Below, in pieces: positions 16,048 through 25,246 of a DNA stretch of 50,528 bases. How positions within the stretch are numbered: position 1 is the stretch's first letter; the number at the start of each line of letters is the position of its first letter. Under the pieces are notes generated by a model. That model was given only the letters and a program-made list of their open reading frames with translations. It did no database searches and was not told the DNA's origin. Source of the DNA: Oceanisphaera psychrotolerans (GTDB taxonomy: Bacteria; Pseudomonadota; Gammaproteobacteria; Enterobacterales; Aeromonadaceae); assembly GCF_001870485.1 (NCBI RefSeq), contig NZ_MDKE01000020.1, positions 1 to 50,528 of the forward strand. Reading direction: 5' to 3'. The position numbers were made by a program, and so were the translations under genes.

Positions 16048-18480
16048 TCAGTGCTTTATATGCCTCTTGGTGTGCCGGGTCGGCGCCGTGTTGGCGGGAT
16101 CATCGGGCCACACGTGTTTGGGATAACGTCCCTTCATCTCTTTCTTTACATCCAGATAGGATCCGGCCCAGAAGGCGGCCAGATCCCGGGTAATCTGTAA
16201 CGGGCGCCGGGCCGGCGACAAGAGCTCCAGCACCAGCGTCACCCGACCCCGCGCCAGCTCGGGCGTGCCCGACTGGCCGAACATTTCCTGCAGCCGCACC
16301 GGCAACACCGGATCCTCGCCTTCCCGGTAGCGGATACCGGCTCGGGTGCCGGTGGCCAGCTCGATAGCGCCTGGCAGCAGAGTATCCAGCAATTGCTGTT
16401 GTGACCAGTCCAGCCGACTCCTGAAAATACCCTTCCAGTCGAGCCGGGACAGCTCTTCCCACCGCCCCAGCCCCGTCAGATAAGGCAGCAGCCAGTGTTC
16501 GGCCTCGGCCAGCCAGTCGGCTTCGTCACAAGGTTCGAAGCCGCAATCGGCCAGTTTTTGTCCGGCCAGCTTCAATCTGAACCAATATTGCCGGGCCCTA
16601 TCATCCAGTGGCAGGGCCGACCAGCCGCGTCGCACCAGCTCCTCCAGCAGACAGCGGGCCCGTTGCTCCGGACTCACCTTATTCAGCGGGGAACGCTGCA
16701 ACACCAGATTACCGAAACACCACTGACGCTCGGCTCGTACCCGGTTGGCGTCGCTATCCCACTCCAGGTGCTCGCGCTCGCCGAAACGCTCGGGCACAAA
16801 CTGCTGCAATTGCTCCACCGTCACCGGCTCCGCTGCCTGGATGAAGACCCCCCGCTCACCCCGTCCCAGCGCCGCCATTGCCAGCATCGGCTTGCCGAGC
16901 AAGGGGCTGCCCTGCGGCAAGTCCGCGCTGAGGCCGCCAGCCAGCCCATAACGCCCCTGTTGGCGCAGCAACGCAACCCACTCGGGCCTGGCATTGGCCA
17001 GCAGCGGGCCCAGGTAATGGCCCGACGGTACACTCTCGCTCTGTTTCAGTCGTTTGAACCAGCGCTGGGCCGCCGGCTTCAGCCGCCCCTGCCGGGCCAG
17101 CAGTTGCCCGGACAGGGGGCCATTATCCCAGCGTCCCTCTTCCAGCAGGGCCACCAGATAAACCGCATCGGCCAGCGCCCCGCCGTGGCCCTTTCGCTGC
17201 CAGTCCTGCGCCGTCAACAGCAACTGCCCCAGCCAGGGCTCGGAACCCAGTTGCCAGACCCGTCGCCCGAGCGGGGTAAGCTGAGCGCCGTTCAGCAAGC
17301 CCAGGATCGCGAGCTGGCCGCGCGCCGCCGCCAGCAGGGTGGCGGGCGGCGGGGTCAGTAACGGCAACTGCTCGGGATCGGCGCCCCAGGCGGCACATTC
17401 CAGCACAAAGCTCGCCAGGTCGCTCTGTTCGATTTCCGCCGGGCGCCGGGCCGCCAGTCGTTCCTGCTGCTCCTGGCCCCACAGCCGCAGACAGGCGCCG
17501 GGCTGCAAACGTCCGGCCCGGCCGGCGCGCTGGGTGGCCGAGGCCTGACCAATCTGGCGGCTGTGCAGTCGGGTGATACCGGACTGGGGCTCGAACTGCG
17601 CCAGTCGCTCCAGCCCCGAGTCCACCACGATGCTGATGCCGTCGATGGTGAGCGAGGTTTCCGCGACATTGGTGGCCAGTACCACCTTGCGCCGGCCCAG
17701 GCCTGCCGGCGCGATGGCCGCCTGTTGTTCGGTCAGCGCCAGCCGGCCATAGAGCGGCCTGATCTCCACCTCCGCGCCTGTTTTGCCGTTCAACCAGTCC
17801 TGGGTACCGCGGATTTCCCGCTCACCGGGCAAAAAGGCCAGCACACTGCCATCAAAACGCTCCAGCGCCGCCAGTATGGCCCGGCCCATGGCTTCATCCA
17901 GCCGGCTGTGCTGATTGCGGGGCTGATATTCCAGCGTCACCGGAAAACTGCGCCCGGCGCTCTGCACCACGACCGCCTCGGGCAGCAGGCTGTCGAGCGC
18001 CAGCCCCTCCAGAGTGGCAGACATCACCATGATCTTGAGGTCTTCACGCAGCGCCTGGCATTCCAGGGCGAAAGCCAGCGCCAGATCCGCCTGCAGGCTG
18101 CGCTCGTGAAATTCGTCAAAGATCAGCAGTCCGACGCCGTCCAGCTCCGGATCGGCCTGCAGCATGCGGGTCAGCACCCCCTCGGTCACCACTTCCAGCC
18201 GGGTGTCTTTGCCGACCCGGCTTTCACCGCGCATGCGATAGCCGATGCGGCCACCCGGCGTTTCCCCCAACTGCGTTGCCAGATACTGGGCGATGGTGCG
18301 CGCGGCCAGCCGCCGGGGCTCGAGCATGATGATGCGCCCCCGGATCTCGGCCTGATCCAGTAACCACAACGGCAGCCAGGTGGATTTACCGGCGCCGGGT
18401 GGCGCTTCGATGATGATCTGGGATGCCGTCAGCGCCTGCTGCAACCGGGGCAGGGCCTCGACGATGGGAAGCTGGTTCAC
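16048..18480 (-). CDS. hrpB: ATP-dependent helicase HrpB
   Basis: This is a DEAH-type superfamily 2 helicase of 810 residues. It has Walker A GAGKST (29-34), DEFH box (122-125), SAT motif MVMSATLEG, and motif VI TQRAGRAGR, followed by HA2 and the HrpB-specific C-terminal domain. The RNA or RNP substrate is not established even in E. coli, where hrpB is dispensable. The start is GTG at 18480 with AGGT 7 bases upstream. It is divergent from thpR by 64 bases and immediately upstream of mrcB. Confidence 0.95.
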   Translation of the reverse strand: MNQLPIVEALPRLQQALTASQIIIEAPPGAGKSTWLPLWLLDQAEIRGRIIMLEPRRLAARTIAQYLATQLGETPGGRIGYRMRGESRVGKDTRLEVVTEGVLTRMLQADPELDGVGLLIFDEFHERSLQADLALAFALECQALREDLKIMVMSATLEGLALDSLLPEAVVVQSAGRSFPVTLEYQPRNQHSRLDEAMGRAILAALERFDGSVLAFLPGEREIRGTQDWLNGKTGAEVEIRPLYGRLALTEQQAAIAPAGLGRRKVVLATNVAETSLTIDGISIVVDSGLERLAQFEPQSGITRLHSRQIGQASATQRAGRAGRLQPGACLRLWGQEQQERLAARRPAEIEQSDLASFVLECAAWGADPEQLPLLTPPPATLLAAARGQLAILGLLNGAQLTPLGRRVWQLGSEPWLGQLLLTAQDWQRKGHGGALADAVYLVALLEEGRWDNGPLSGQLLARQGRLKPAAQRWFKRLKQSESVPSGHYLGPLLANARPEWVALLRQQGRYGLAGGLSADLPQGSPLLGKPMLAMAALGRGERGVFIQAAEPVTVEQLQQFVPERFGEREHLEWDSDANRVRAERQWCFGNLVLQRSPLNKVSPEQRARCLLEELVRRGWSALPLDDRARQYWFRLKLAGQKLADCGFEPCDEADWLAEAEHWLLPYLTGLGRWEELSRLDWKGIFRSRLDWSQQQLLDTLLPGAIELATGTRAGIRYREGEDPVLPVRLQEMFGQSGTPELARGRVTLVLELLSPARRPLQITRDLAAFWAGSYLDVKKEMKGRYPKHVWPDDPANTAPTRHTKRHIKH

Positions 18481-18544
18481 GTGATTACCTGACTGATCGA
18501 AAACGGCTATATTGTGCCAAAAGCCCCCGCAAAGGACTACGGTA

Positions 18545-19072
18545 TTGAATAGAGAGACATCACGGCTGTTTCTGGCCTTTCCCGCCGAGGAGCTGGCACC
18601 GCCCCTGAGCCGACTGCAGGACCGCCTGGCGCTGACCGGTCGGCGGATCCCCCCTACCCAGTTTCACATGACCCTGCGCTTTCTCGGACCGCTCACCCGA
18701 GTTCAGACCGGCTCCCTGCTCAAACAGCTGCCGCAGATGAAGCTGCCCGCCTTCGAACTGGAACTGGACCGGCTCGGCTGCTTTCCGCGGGCCAGGGTGG
18801 TCTGGATCGGCCCTTCCCGGCTCCCCTCCGCCCTCACGGCGTTATCCGAAGAGCTGGACGCACGTTGTGCCTCCTTGAAGCTGGGTCCGCCTCACAGAGC
18901 CTTTCGGCCGCATATTACCCTGTTTCGTCACGACAACACCCCGACACTGCCACCGATAGCCCCGCTGGTTTATCGTCCCTCGCGGCTGTGCCTGTACAGC
19001 TCCACCCTGAGCGAGCAGGGCCCGAATTACCAGATACTGCAATCCTGGCCGCTGACCGATGGTGAGGAGTGA
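18545..19072 (+). CDS. thpR: RNA 2',3'-cyclic phosphodiesterase (2H family)
   Basis: ThpR (LigT) opens 2',3'-cyclic phosphates on RNA. Two HxTx motifs define the active site: HMTL (41-44) and HITL (123-126). With the start at TTG 18545 (AAAGGA 8 bases upstream) the protein has 175 residues, matching the E. coli 176. A longer frame from TTG 18512 would add residues without similarity and lacks a ribosome site. RVVWIGP near 84-90 matches RVVWLG of the E. coli protein. It sits between hrpB and sfsA as in E. coli. Confidence 0.9.
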   Translation: MNRETSRLFLAFPAEELAPPLSRLQDRLALTGRRIPPTQFHMTLRFLGPLTRVQTGSLLKQLPQMKLPAFELELDRLGCFPRARVVWIGPSRLPSALTALSEELDARCASLKLGPPHRAFRPHITLFRHDNTPTLPPIAPLVYRPSRLCLYSSTLSEQGPNYQILQSWPLTDGEE

Positions 19073-19096
19073 GTCGCTCCCCCTCACTCATCCCCC

Positions 19097-19825
19097 TCAG
19101 ATGCCGTGTATTTCAAACGGCAACGCCTGCACCAGCGTCATACCTTCGGGGCTGATCTCGGCCCGCCAGGCCAGACACTCCACCCCCGCCCCCACCGCCT
19201 CTGCCACCAGGGCGCCGTAAGCCGGATCCAGATGACTGGCGGGACTGATCCGTTCGATACCGGTATGCAGCACACAAAACAGCAACACCGCCCGCTGCCC
19301 GCTATTGACGCAGTGAATCAACTCACGCACATGCTTCTGCGCCCGCTCACTTTTCGTGTCCGGAAAATACCCCTGTCCGGCCCGCTCACCCTCACGCTCT
19401 TCCAGCAAGGTCACGCTCTTGACCTCCACATAGCAGTCCGGCTCGTCGCCTCCGCTCAGCAGAAAATCGATGCGGCTACCTTCGTTGCCGTAGCGGACCT
19501 CGGCTTTGATATCGGCATATTGCGCCAGCTGGGGAATTCGCTGCAGCTCCAGCGCCTCGGCCACCAGTTGGTTGGCACGGGCGGTGTTGACGCAGATGAA
19601 ATCTCCGTGATGGTTTTCGACCAGCTCCCAGGTATGGGCATATTTGCGCTTCGGATTATCCGAGGTAGAAAAATACACCGCCCACCCCGGCTCGGCACAG
19701 CCGGTCATCTTACCGGTGTTAGGGCAATGCAATGTCAGCGGATTATCCTGATAAATCACGTCGGCCAGGAAGCGCTTGTAGCGCCGGAGCAAGCGCCCGC
19801 GGCACAAAGAAGAGGAAAACTGCAC
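19097..19825 (-). CDS. sfsA: SfsA DNA/RNA nuclease-like protein
   Basis: The 242-residue protein is similar to E. coli SfsA over its whole length: YKRFLADVI near 16-24, HCPNTGKMTGC, STSDNPKRKYAHTWELV, FICVNTARAN and SRIDFLLSG...CYVEVKSVTL. The last contains the D...ExK residues of a PD-(D/E)xK nuclease fold. SfsA was named for stimulating sugar fermentation and described as DNA binding; its cellular role is unclear. The start is GTG 19825 with TAGGT 8 bases upstream. It is convergent with thpR and divergent from dksA. Confidence 0.94.
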   Translation of the reverse strand: MQFSSSLCRGRLLRRYKRFLADVIYQDNPLTLHCPNTGKMTGCAEPGWAVYFSTSDNPKRKYAHTWELVENHHGDFICVNTARANQLVAEALELQRIPQLAQYADIKAEVRYGNEGSRIDFLLSGGDEPDCYVEVKSVTLLEEREGERAGQGYFPDTKSERAQKHVRELIHCVNSGQRAVLLFCVLHTGIERISPASHLDPAYGALVAEAVGAGVECLAWRAEISPEGMTLVQALPFEIHGI

Positions 19826-20024
19826 AATTGTACCTATAGTTCATAAAGTAAGGCCTGATGATAATCGGCGTCGCAGCACCGACTCCACCCTTGAAAAGGC
19901 TGTACCCAACCCCCATATGGAGGGCTCAACAGGAAGCCGCCGCTCTTTTTGCCCCGCCCACGTAAAGAAACAGTGGCCAGGATCATGGTAAAAGAGCAAT
20001 ATCCGCATAAATCGCAATGCAAAA

Positions 20025-20054
20025 TTGCCTTGCTAATATGCTTTCTGATATAGA
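20025..20054 (+). promoter_or_regulatory. Candidate sigma-70 promoter of dksA
   Basis: TTGCCT at 20025-20030 and TATAGA at 20049-20054 are 18 bases apart and lie 54 bases upstream of the dksA ATG. The rest of the sfsA-dksA gap (19826-20107) shows no convincing gene. Confidence 0.45.
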
Positions 20055-20107
20055 TAGCCGCTTCTTAAAATTGGTTGGCGCAATAATTGCTTTTTAGGAG
20101 ATACGGA

Positions 20108-20561
20108 ATGCCAGCAGTCGAAACCAAAAAATCTCTCGGTATTCTGGCCATTGCCGGTGTTAAGCCTTATCAGGCGAAACCCGACGAAGAATACATGAAC
20201 GAAGAGCAAAAAAACGCACTTCCGCAAAATTCTGGGTGCCTGGCGCAATCAACTGCGCGAAGAAGTAGACCGCACCATGGGCTACATGAAAGATGAAGCG
20301 GCCAATTTCCCCGATCCGGTGGACAGAGCCGCTCAGGAAGAAGAGTTTGCCCTTGAGCTGCGCGCCCGTGACCGGGAACGCAAGCTGATCAAGAAAATCG
20401 AAAAAACCCTGCAGAAGATCGAAGAAGACGATTTCGGTTATTGCGAGCACTGCGGCGTTGAAATCGGCATCCGCCGGCTGGAAGCCCGTCCCACCGCCGA
20501 CCTGTGCATCGACTGCAAGACCCTGGCCGAAATCAAGGAAAAACAGATGGCCGGTTACTAA
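20108..20561 (+). pseudogene. dksA: RNA polymerase-binding factor DksA, with one-base frameshift
   Basis: DksA binds the RNA polymerase secondary channel and works with ppGpp to reset transcription in starvation. From ATG 20108 (TAGGAG 6 bases upstream) the frame encodes LGILAIAGVKPYQAKPDEEY, then loses similarity after a run of seven A at 20208-20214. The correct sequence resumes in another frame with [20 protein letters not shown] and continues to 20561. Removing one A gives [11 protein letters not shown] and 150 residues (E. coli 151). The coiled-coil tip DPVDRA and zinc cysteines CEHC and CIDC are intact. As read, the product stops after about 62 residues. A homopolymer sequencing error is the likeliest cause. 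gluQ follows after 15 bases. Confidence 0.92.
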
Positions 20562-20576
20562 ACCGTCTCCCATACC

Positions 20577-21500
20577 ATGAAAAAGACAGCGCCCGACCGC
20601 TATACAGGGCGCTTTGCTCCCTCCCCCAGCGGTCCCCTTCATTTCGGTTCCCTCATCGCCGCCCTCGGCAGCTACCTGCAGGCCAGGAGCAATCAGGGCC
20701 AGTGGCTGCTGCGCATCGAAGATCTGGACCCTCCCCGGGAAGTTCCCGGAGCGGCCGATGACATCTTGCGTACCCTGGATGCCTTTGGCCTGTATTGGGA
20801 CGGTACGCCGGTTTACCAGAGCCAGCGCCATGACTACTACCGGGCAATACTGGACGACTGGGAAAAGCGCGGACTGACCTATCACTGTCACTGCACTCGC
20901 AAGATGATAAGCGCCAGCGGTGGCTTTTATAACGGCCACTGCCGGGAGCGGGCGCTACCGGCCAGGAACGCGGCGGTTCGCTTGCAGATGAATCAGCCGG
21001 TTTATGGCTTTCATGACCGGTTGCAAGGGACTGTCAGCGTGCCGCCGGCATTGGCAGAAGAAGACTTCATCGTGCGTCGGCGGGATGGTCTCTACGCCTA
21101 TAACCTGGCGGTCACCGTCGATGATGCCGAGGCCGGCATAACCGAAGTGGTACGGGGCGCCGATCTGCTCGAACCCACGGTGCGCCAGATTGCATTGTAC
21201 CGACTGTTGGGGTCGCCCGAGCCACACTGGCTGCACCTGCCGCTGGCGGTATATTCGGGTCACAAGCTGTCCAAACAAAACCATGCCCCGGCGTTGGATG
21301 CACGCCAGCCGGGGCCGGCACTCTGGCAGGCGCTGCATTTTCTCGGCCAGCACCCTCCCCCCGCACTTTTTGGCGCCGAGCCGGCCGAACTGCTGAGCTG
21401 GGCCTGCCAGTGCTGGCGGCTCGAACAGGTCCCGCCAGGACCCCATATAGAGCTGAATTGCGCAGATAGTTCGCATTTTCAGCGCCCTGCGCTATTATAG
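20577..21500 (+). CDS. gluQ: Glutamyl-Q tRNA(Asp) synthetase
   Basis: GluQ attaches glutamate to queuosine at the wobble base of tRNA-Asp. The 307-residue protein is a glutamyl-tRNA synthetase catalytic core without the anticodon-binding domain. It has [14 protein letters not shown] (HIGH-type HFGS, 22-25), a zinc site CHCTR...GFYNGHC, and KLSKQ as the KMSKS equivalent. It lies 15 bases after dksA, the usual dksA-gluQ pair in gammaproteobacteria. Confidence 0.95.
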   Translation: MKKTAPDRYTGRFAPSPSGPLHFGSLIAALGSYLQARSNQGQWLLRIEDLDPPREVPGAADDILRTLDAFGLYWDGTPVYQSQRHDYYRAILDDWEKRGLTYHCHCTRKMISASGGFYNGHCRERALPARNAAVRLQMNQPVYGFHDRLQGTVSVPPALAEEDFIVRRRDGLYAYNLAVTVDDAEAGITEVVRGADLLEPTVRQIALYRLLGSPEPHWLHLPLAVYSGHKLSKQNHAPALDARQPGPALWQALHFLGQHPPPALFGAEPAELLSWACQCWRLEQVPPGPHIELNCADSSHFQRPALL

Positions 21501-21539
21501 TGCGCCGATTTTTTATCTTAAGGCCTTGCGAGGTGTCCT

Positions 21540-22931
21540 ATTTTTTCCCAGATTGCTGGCTTTTGTAAGAAGCTGCTCACCCGACAACAGGAGGCGTTGC
21601 CGTTGCAACCCGTGGTGCTGACGCGCGACCAACATGGTATTTCGCGCCAACAAATCAGTGAAAACGCCCTGAAAGTGTTGTATCGCCTGAACAAGGCAGG
21701 CTTCGATGCCTACCTGGTCGGTGGCGGCGTGCGTGACTTGCTGCTGGGCCGCCAGCCCAAAGACTTCGATGTCGCCACCAGCGCCACCCCTGAACAGGTC
21801 AAGCAGCTTTTCAGCAACTGCCGCCTGGTTGGCCGCCGTTTTCGTCTGGCTCATGTGCTGTTCGGTCGCGATGTGATCGAAGTGGCGACCTTTCGCGGCC
21901 ATCACCACCAGGTGAACAACAACAAGAACATCTCATCCCAGTCTTCCGAAGGGATGCTGCTGCGCGACAACGTCTACGGCACCATCGAAGAAGACGCCGA
22001 ACGCCGCGACTTTACCGTTAATGCGCTCTATTACAACATTGCCGACTTCAGCGTGGTCGGCTTTGCCAACGGACTAAAGGATCTGGAGGCACGCCGCCTG
22101 GAGCTGATCGGCGACCCGGAAACCCGCTATCGGGAAGATCCGGTACGCATGATCCGGGCGGTACGTTTCTCCGCCAAGCTGGGCCTGACCATCAGCCCCC
22201 GTACCGAGGCCCCAATCCAGGCCCTGGCGCCGCTGCTGTCCGATATCCCCGCCGCCCGTCTGTTCGAGGAAACCCTCAAGCTGCTGCTGGCCGGCCAGGG
22301 TCTCGAAACCTATCACCAGTTGCAGCACTATGGCCTTTTTGCCCAGCTGTTCCCGGAAACCGCCGAGGTGATGGGCCAGGGCAATAATCGCTATGGCCAC
22401 TTCATCGAGCTGGCGCTGACCAACACCGACGAGCGTATCGCTCAGGATATGCGGGTCACCCCGGCCTTCCTGTACGCCGCCCTGCTGTGGGGGCCGGTAG
22501 AAACCCGCACCCAGGAATTCGTCAACGAAGGTGGTCTGGGTTATTACGATGCCTTTATGCTCGCCGCCGATGAAGTGCTGGGTCGTCAGGTGAAAACCGT
22601 GGCAATTCCTCGCCGTTTCAGCTCGGTAGTGCGCGATATCTGGCAACTGCAGGAACGCCTGCCCAAACGCAACGGCAAGCGCCCTCATCGTCTGCTCGAG
22701 CACCCCAAGTTCCGCGCCGGCTACGACTTTTTGCTGCTGCGTGCCGAGCTGGATCCTCGACTCAAGGAGCTGGCAGACTGGTGGACCGACTTTCAGGTCG
22801 CCAACCCGGTCTCTCGGCAACAGCCGGCTCGTGGTGCTCAGGAACGGCCCGCCAATGCCGCAAACGAGTCCGAACCGCGTAAACCTCGCAAGCGGCCACG
22901 CCGTCGTCCGCGCCGGAGAAAAGACGCGTGA
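21540..22931 (+). CDS. pcnB: Poly(A) polymerase I, apparently starting at AUU
   Basis: PcnB adds poly(A) tails that promote RNA decay. The nucleotidyltransferase motif is VGGGVRDLLLG then DFDVAT; the C-terminus is very basic (RKPRKRPRRRPRRRKDA), as in the family. No ATG lies near the expected start. Reading from ATT 21540 gives IFSQIAGFCKKLLTRQQE, clearly like the E. coli N-terminus MFTRVANFCRKVLSRE, and GAGGT lies 5 bases upstream. E. coli pcnB is known to start at AUU. This gives 463 residues. A TTG at 21603 preceded by AGGAGG (spacing 8) is an alternative or second start that would drop the conserved N-terminus. It overlaps folK by 4 bases. Confidence 0.9.
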   Translation: MFSQIAGFCKKLLTRQQEALPLQPVVLTRDQHGISRQQISENALKVLYRLNKAGFDAYLVGGGVRDLLLGRQPKDFDVATSATPEQVKQLFSNCRLVGRRFRLAHVLFGRDVIEVATFRGHHHQVNNNKNISSQSSEGMLLRDNVYGTIEEDAERRDFTVNALYYNIADFSVVGFANGLKDLEARRLELIGDPETRYREDPVRMIRAVRFSAKLGLTISPRTEAPIQALAPLLSDIPAARLFEETLKLLLAGQGLETYHQLQHYGLFAQLFPETAEVMGQGNNRYGHFIELALTNTDERIAQDMRVTPAFLYAALLWGPVETRTQEFVNEGGLGYYDAFMLAADEVLGRQVKTVAIPRRFSSVVRDIWQLQERLPKRNGKRPHRLLEHPKFRAGYDFLLLRAELDPRLKELADWWTDFQVANPVSRQQPARGAQERPANAANESEPRKPRKRPRRRPRRRKDA

Positions 22932-23416
22932 GCACCGTATTTGTCGCTCTCGGCGCCAACCTCGGCGATCCGCTGGCACAAATCAGGGCCGCCCAGCAGG
23001 CTCTGGCTGCCCTGGCCACGCCGGGCAGCCTGCGGCATTCACCGCTGTACCACAGTATGCCCATGGGGCCGGCGGACCAGCCGCCCTATATCAATGGCGT
23101 GTCGACCTTCGACACCGAACTGGCTCCCCTCGCCCTGCTCGATGCGCTGCAGTCTATCGAGCTGACTCACGGCCGGGTGCGCAAGGAAGAACGCTGGGGG
23201 CCACGCACCCTGGATCTGGACATGTTGCTCTATGGGGAACGTCACATAGAGGAAGAGCGGCTGACCGTCCCCCACTACGGCATGAAACAAAGGGAGTTTG
23301 TACTCTATCCCCTGGCGGACCTGGCACCGGGCCTGGTACTGCCCTGCGGGACTCCCCTGGACCGGCTGTTGCACGACTGCCCGACCAATGGCATGACCCG
23401 ACTGTCTCCGCAGTAA
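22928..23416 (+). CDS. folK: 2-amino-4-hydroxy-6-hydroxymethyldihydropteridine pyrophosphokinase
   Basis: FolK transfers pyrophosphate from ATP to the pterin alcohol in folate synthesis. The 162-residue protein shows the signature RWGPRTLDLDMLLYG with the two magnesium-binding aspartates, the N-terminal FVALGANLGDP and the PPYINGV pterin-site segment. The GTG start at 22928 overlaps the pcnB stop by 4 bases, indicating coupling. panB follows after 12 bases. Confidence 0.96.
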   Translation: MSTVFVALGANLGDPLAQIRAAQQALAALATPGSLRHSPLYHSMPMGPADQPPYINGVSTFDTELAPLALLDALQSIELTHGRVRKEERWGPRTLDLDMLLYGERHIEEERLTVPHYGMKQREFVLYPLADLAPGLVLPCGTPLDRLLHDCPTNGMTRLSPQ

Positions 23417-23428
23417 CAGGAATACACC

Positions 23429-24223
23429 ATGAGTAAAATCACCACGGCACGCCTGCTGGCGATGAAGCAGGCCCGGCAGAAAATCGCCATGATCACCGCC
23501 TACGATGCCACCTTTGCCACCCTGTTCGAACAGGCCGGCGTGCATGCCATTCTGATTGGCGACTCCCTCGGCATGGTACTGCAAGGCGAAGACAGCACCC
23601 TCAAGGTCACGGTGGCGGATATCGCCTATCACACCCGCTGCGTGGCCAATGGCAGCGAGAAGGCGATGATCGTCGCCGACATGCCGTTCATGAGCTACAG
23701 CAACCCGGAGCAGGCCTGCACCAGCGCGGCCGAACTGATGCGTGCCGGAGCCCATATGGTGAAACTCGAAGGCGGCGACTGGCTGACCGAAACCGTTACC
23801 CAGCTGACCCGTCAGGGTATTCCCGTGTGCGGCCACCTGGGGCTGACCCCCCAGTCGGTACATGTATTCGGCGGTTTCAAGCTGCAAGGCCGCGACACCG
23901 AGCAAGCCGACCAAATCAAGCGTCATGCCCGGGCGCTGGAAGCCGCCGGCATTCAGCTGCTGGTACTGGAATGTGTGCCAAGCCAGCTTGCCACCGACAT
24001 CAGTCAGGCACTGTCCATTCCGGTGATCGGCATCGGCGCCGGCCCGGATACCGACGGTCAGGTGCTGGTGATGCAGGACGCCCTGGGACTGACGTCCGGC
24101 TATGTGCCCAAATTCACCAAAAACTTTCTCGCCGACAACGGCAATGTCGCTGCCGCCATCGAAGCCTACGTGGCCGAGGTGGCCGATGGCCGCTTCCCCG
24201 GCCCGGAACACAGCTTTAACTGA
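23429..24223 (+). CDS. panB: 3-methyl-2-oxobutanoate hydroxymethyltransferase
   Basis: PanB makes ketopantoate from 2-ketoisovalerate and methylene-tetrahydrofolate, the first step to pantothenate. The 264-residue protein has [15 protein letters not shown], metal-binding aspartates including the one in [10 protein letters not shown], the catalytic segment VKLEGG, and [17 protein letters not shown] near the C-terminus. It lies 12 bases after folK and 9 bases before panC in one operon, an arrangement that also puts folate supply beside a folate-using enzyme. Confidence 0.97.
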   Translation: MSKITTARLLAMKQARQKIAMITAYDATFATLFEQAGVHAILIGDSLGMVLQGEDSTLKVTVADIAYHTRCVANGSEKAMIVADMPFMSYSNPEQACTSAAELMRAGAHMVKLEGGDWLTETVTQLTRQGIPVCGHLGLTPQSVHVFGGFKLQGRDTEQADQIKRHARALEAAGIQLLVLECVPSQLATDISQALSIPVIGIGAGPDTDGQVLVMQDALGLTSGYVPKFTKNFLADNGNVAAAIEAYVAEVADGRFPGPEHSFN

Positions 24224-24232
24224 GGACAGAAG

Positions 24233-25078
24233 ATGCAACTGGTCAGCACCCTCGACGAATTAAGAGCCGTCATCAACGGCTGGCGCCGCCACGGCGAGCG
24301 TATCGGCTTCGTGCCCACCATGGGTAATCTGCATCAGGGGCATCTGGAACTGGTCAAACAGGCCAGAGCCCGCTGCGAACGCGTCGTGGTCAGCATTTTC
24401 GTCAACCCGCTGCAGTTTGATCGGGCGGCCGACCTGGCCGCCTACCCGCGCACCCTGGAGCAGGACTGCGCCCGGCTGGGTGAACTGGCCGACCTCGTCT
24501 TTACGCCCACCCCCGACCTGATGTATCCCGGCGGCCAGCAGCAGCAAACCCGGGTTGTGGTTCCCGGCATCGCCGAGGTGCTGGAAGGCGCCCTGCGTCC
24601 GGGTCACTTCGACGGCGTCAGCACCGTGGTGTGCAAGCTGTTCAATCTGGTGCAGCCGGATCTGGCCTGCTTCGGCGAAAAAGACTACCAGCAGCTGGCG
24701 CTGATCCGTAAAATGACCGCCGATCTGAATATGCCGGTCGAGATCCTGGGCGTACCGACGGTGCGGGCCGACGACGGCCTGGCACTGAGCTCCCGCAACG
24801 GTTACCTGACCGACGCCGAGCGCGCGCTGGCCCCCGAGCTTGCCGCCACCATGAACTGGCTGGCCGGTCTCATGGCCGATGGCGAGCGGGATACGGAACA
24901 ACTGGCCGCCGCAGGCAGTGCTCGACTCAACGACGCCGGTTTTCGTACCGACGGCATCGATATCGTCGATGCGGACAGCCTGTTGCCGTTGACGGCCCAG
25001 AGCCGGGCCGCGGTCATCCTGATGGCCGCCTTTCTCGGCAAGGCCCGATTGATAGATAACCGGGTAGTGACGCTGTAA
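24233..25078 (+). CDS. panC: Pantothenate synthetase
   Basis: PanC ligates pantoate and beta-alanine using ATP through a pantoyl-adenylate. The 281-residue protein has the HIGH-like motif in [14 protein letters not shown] (HQGH, 34-37), FGEKDYQQL and the KMSKS-like LSSRNGYL. It follows panB by 9 bases. panD, which supplies beta-alanine, comes after a 168-base gap containing hairpins, so it may be expressed separately. Confidence 0.97.
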   Translation: MQLVSTLDELRAVINGWRRHGERIGFVPTMGNLHQGHLELVKQARARCERVVVSIFVNPLQFDRAADLAAYPRTLEQDCARLGELADLVFTPTPDLMYPGGQQQQTRVVVPGIAEVLEGALRPGHFDGVSTVVCKLFNLVQPDLACFGEKDYQQLALIRKMTADLNMPVEILGVPTVRADDGLALSSRNGYLTDAERALAPELAATMNWLAGLMADGERDTEQLAAAGSARLNDAGFRTDGIDIVDADSLLPLTAQSRAAVILMAAFLGKARLIDNRVVTL

Positions 25079-25139
25079 GACACTACCCTCACTTTCGGCA
25101 GGACAGCCGGATGGGGTCACACCCACTCAGGGTAAACCC

Positions 25140-25176
25140 GTCCCCGGGGACTCGGACATGCCGTCACCGGCATGTC
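25140..25176. repeat. Two adjacent palindromes between panC and panD
   Basis: GTCCCCGGGGAC at 25140-25151 is a perfect 12-base palindrome. It is followed by gacatgccg-tcac-cggcatgtc at 25155-25176, a perfect 9-bp stem with a 4-base loop. No T run follows, so neither is a classical terminator. They may stabilise the panBC 3' end, act as a repetitive extragenic element, or bind a protein. Confidence 0.5.
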
Positions 25177-25246
25177 ACGGTCGGTCTGAAGAGCCCCCAT
25201 CCCGCCCTTACGCCTTGAAGGCAGTAATAACGGAGACAAGCTAAAG

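Noticed and set aside
19857-19964. A 35-codon plus-strand frame in the sfsA-dksA gap, with AAGG close to its ATG.
   Set aside because: Spacing is too short and the sequence (Pro-rich, no membrane or fold signal) gives no support.
20208-20215. A AAA AAC-type slippery heptamer in dksA as a programmed -1 ribosomal frameshift.
   Set aside because: The downstream DksA sequence needs a +1 shift (or loss of one base), not -1, and no stimulatory hairpin is obvious.
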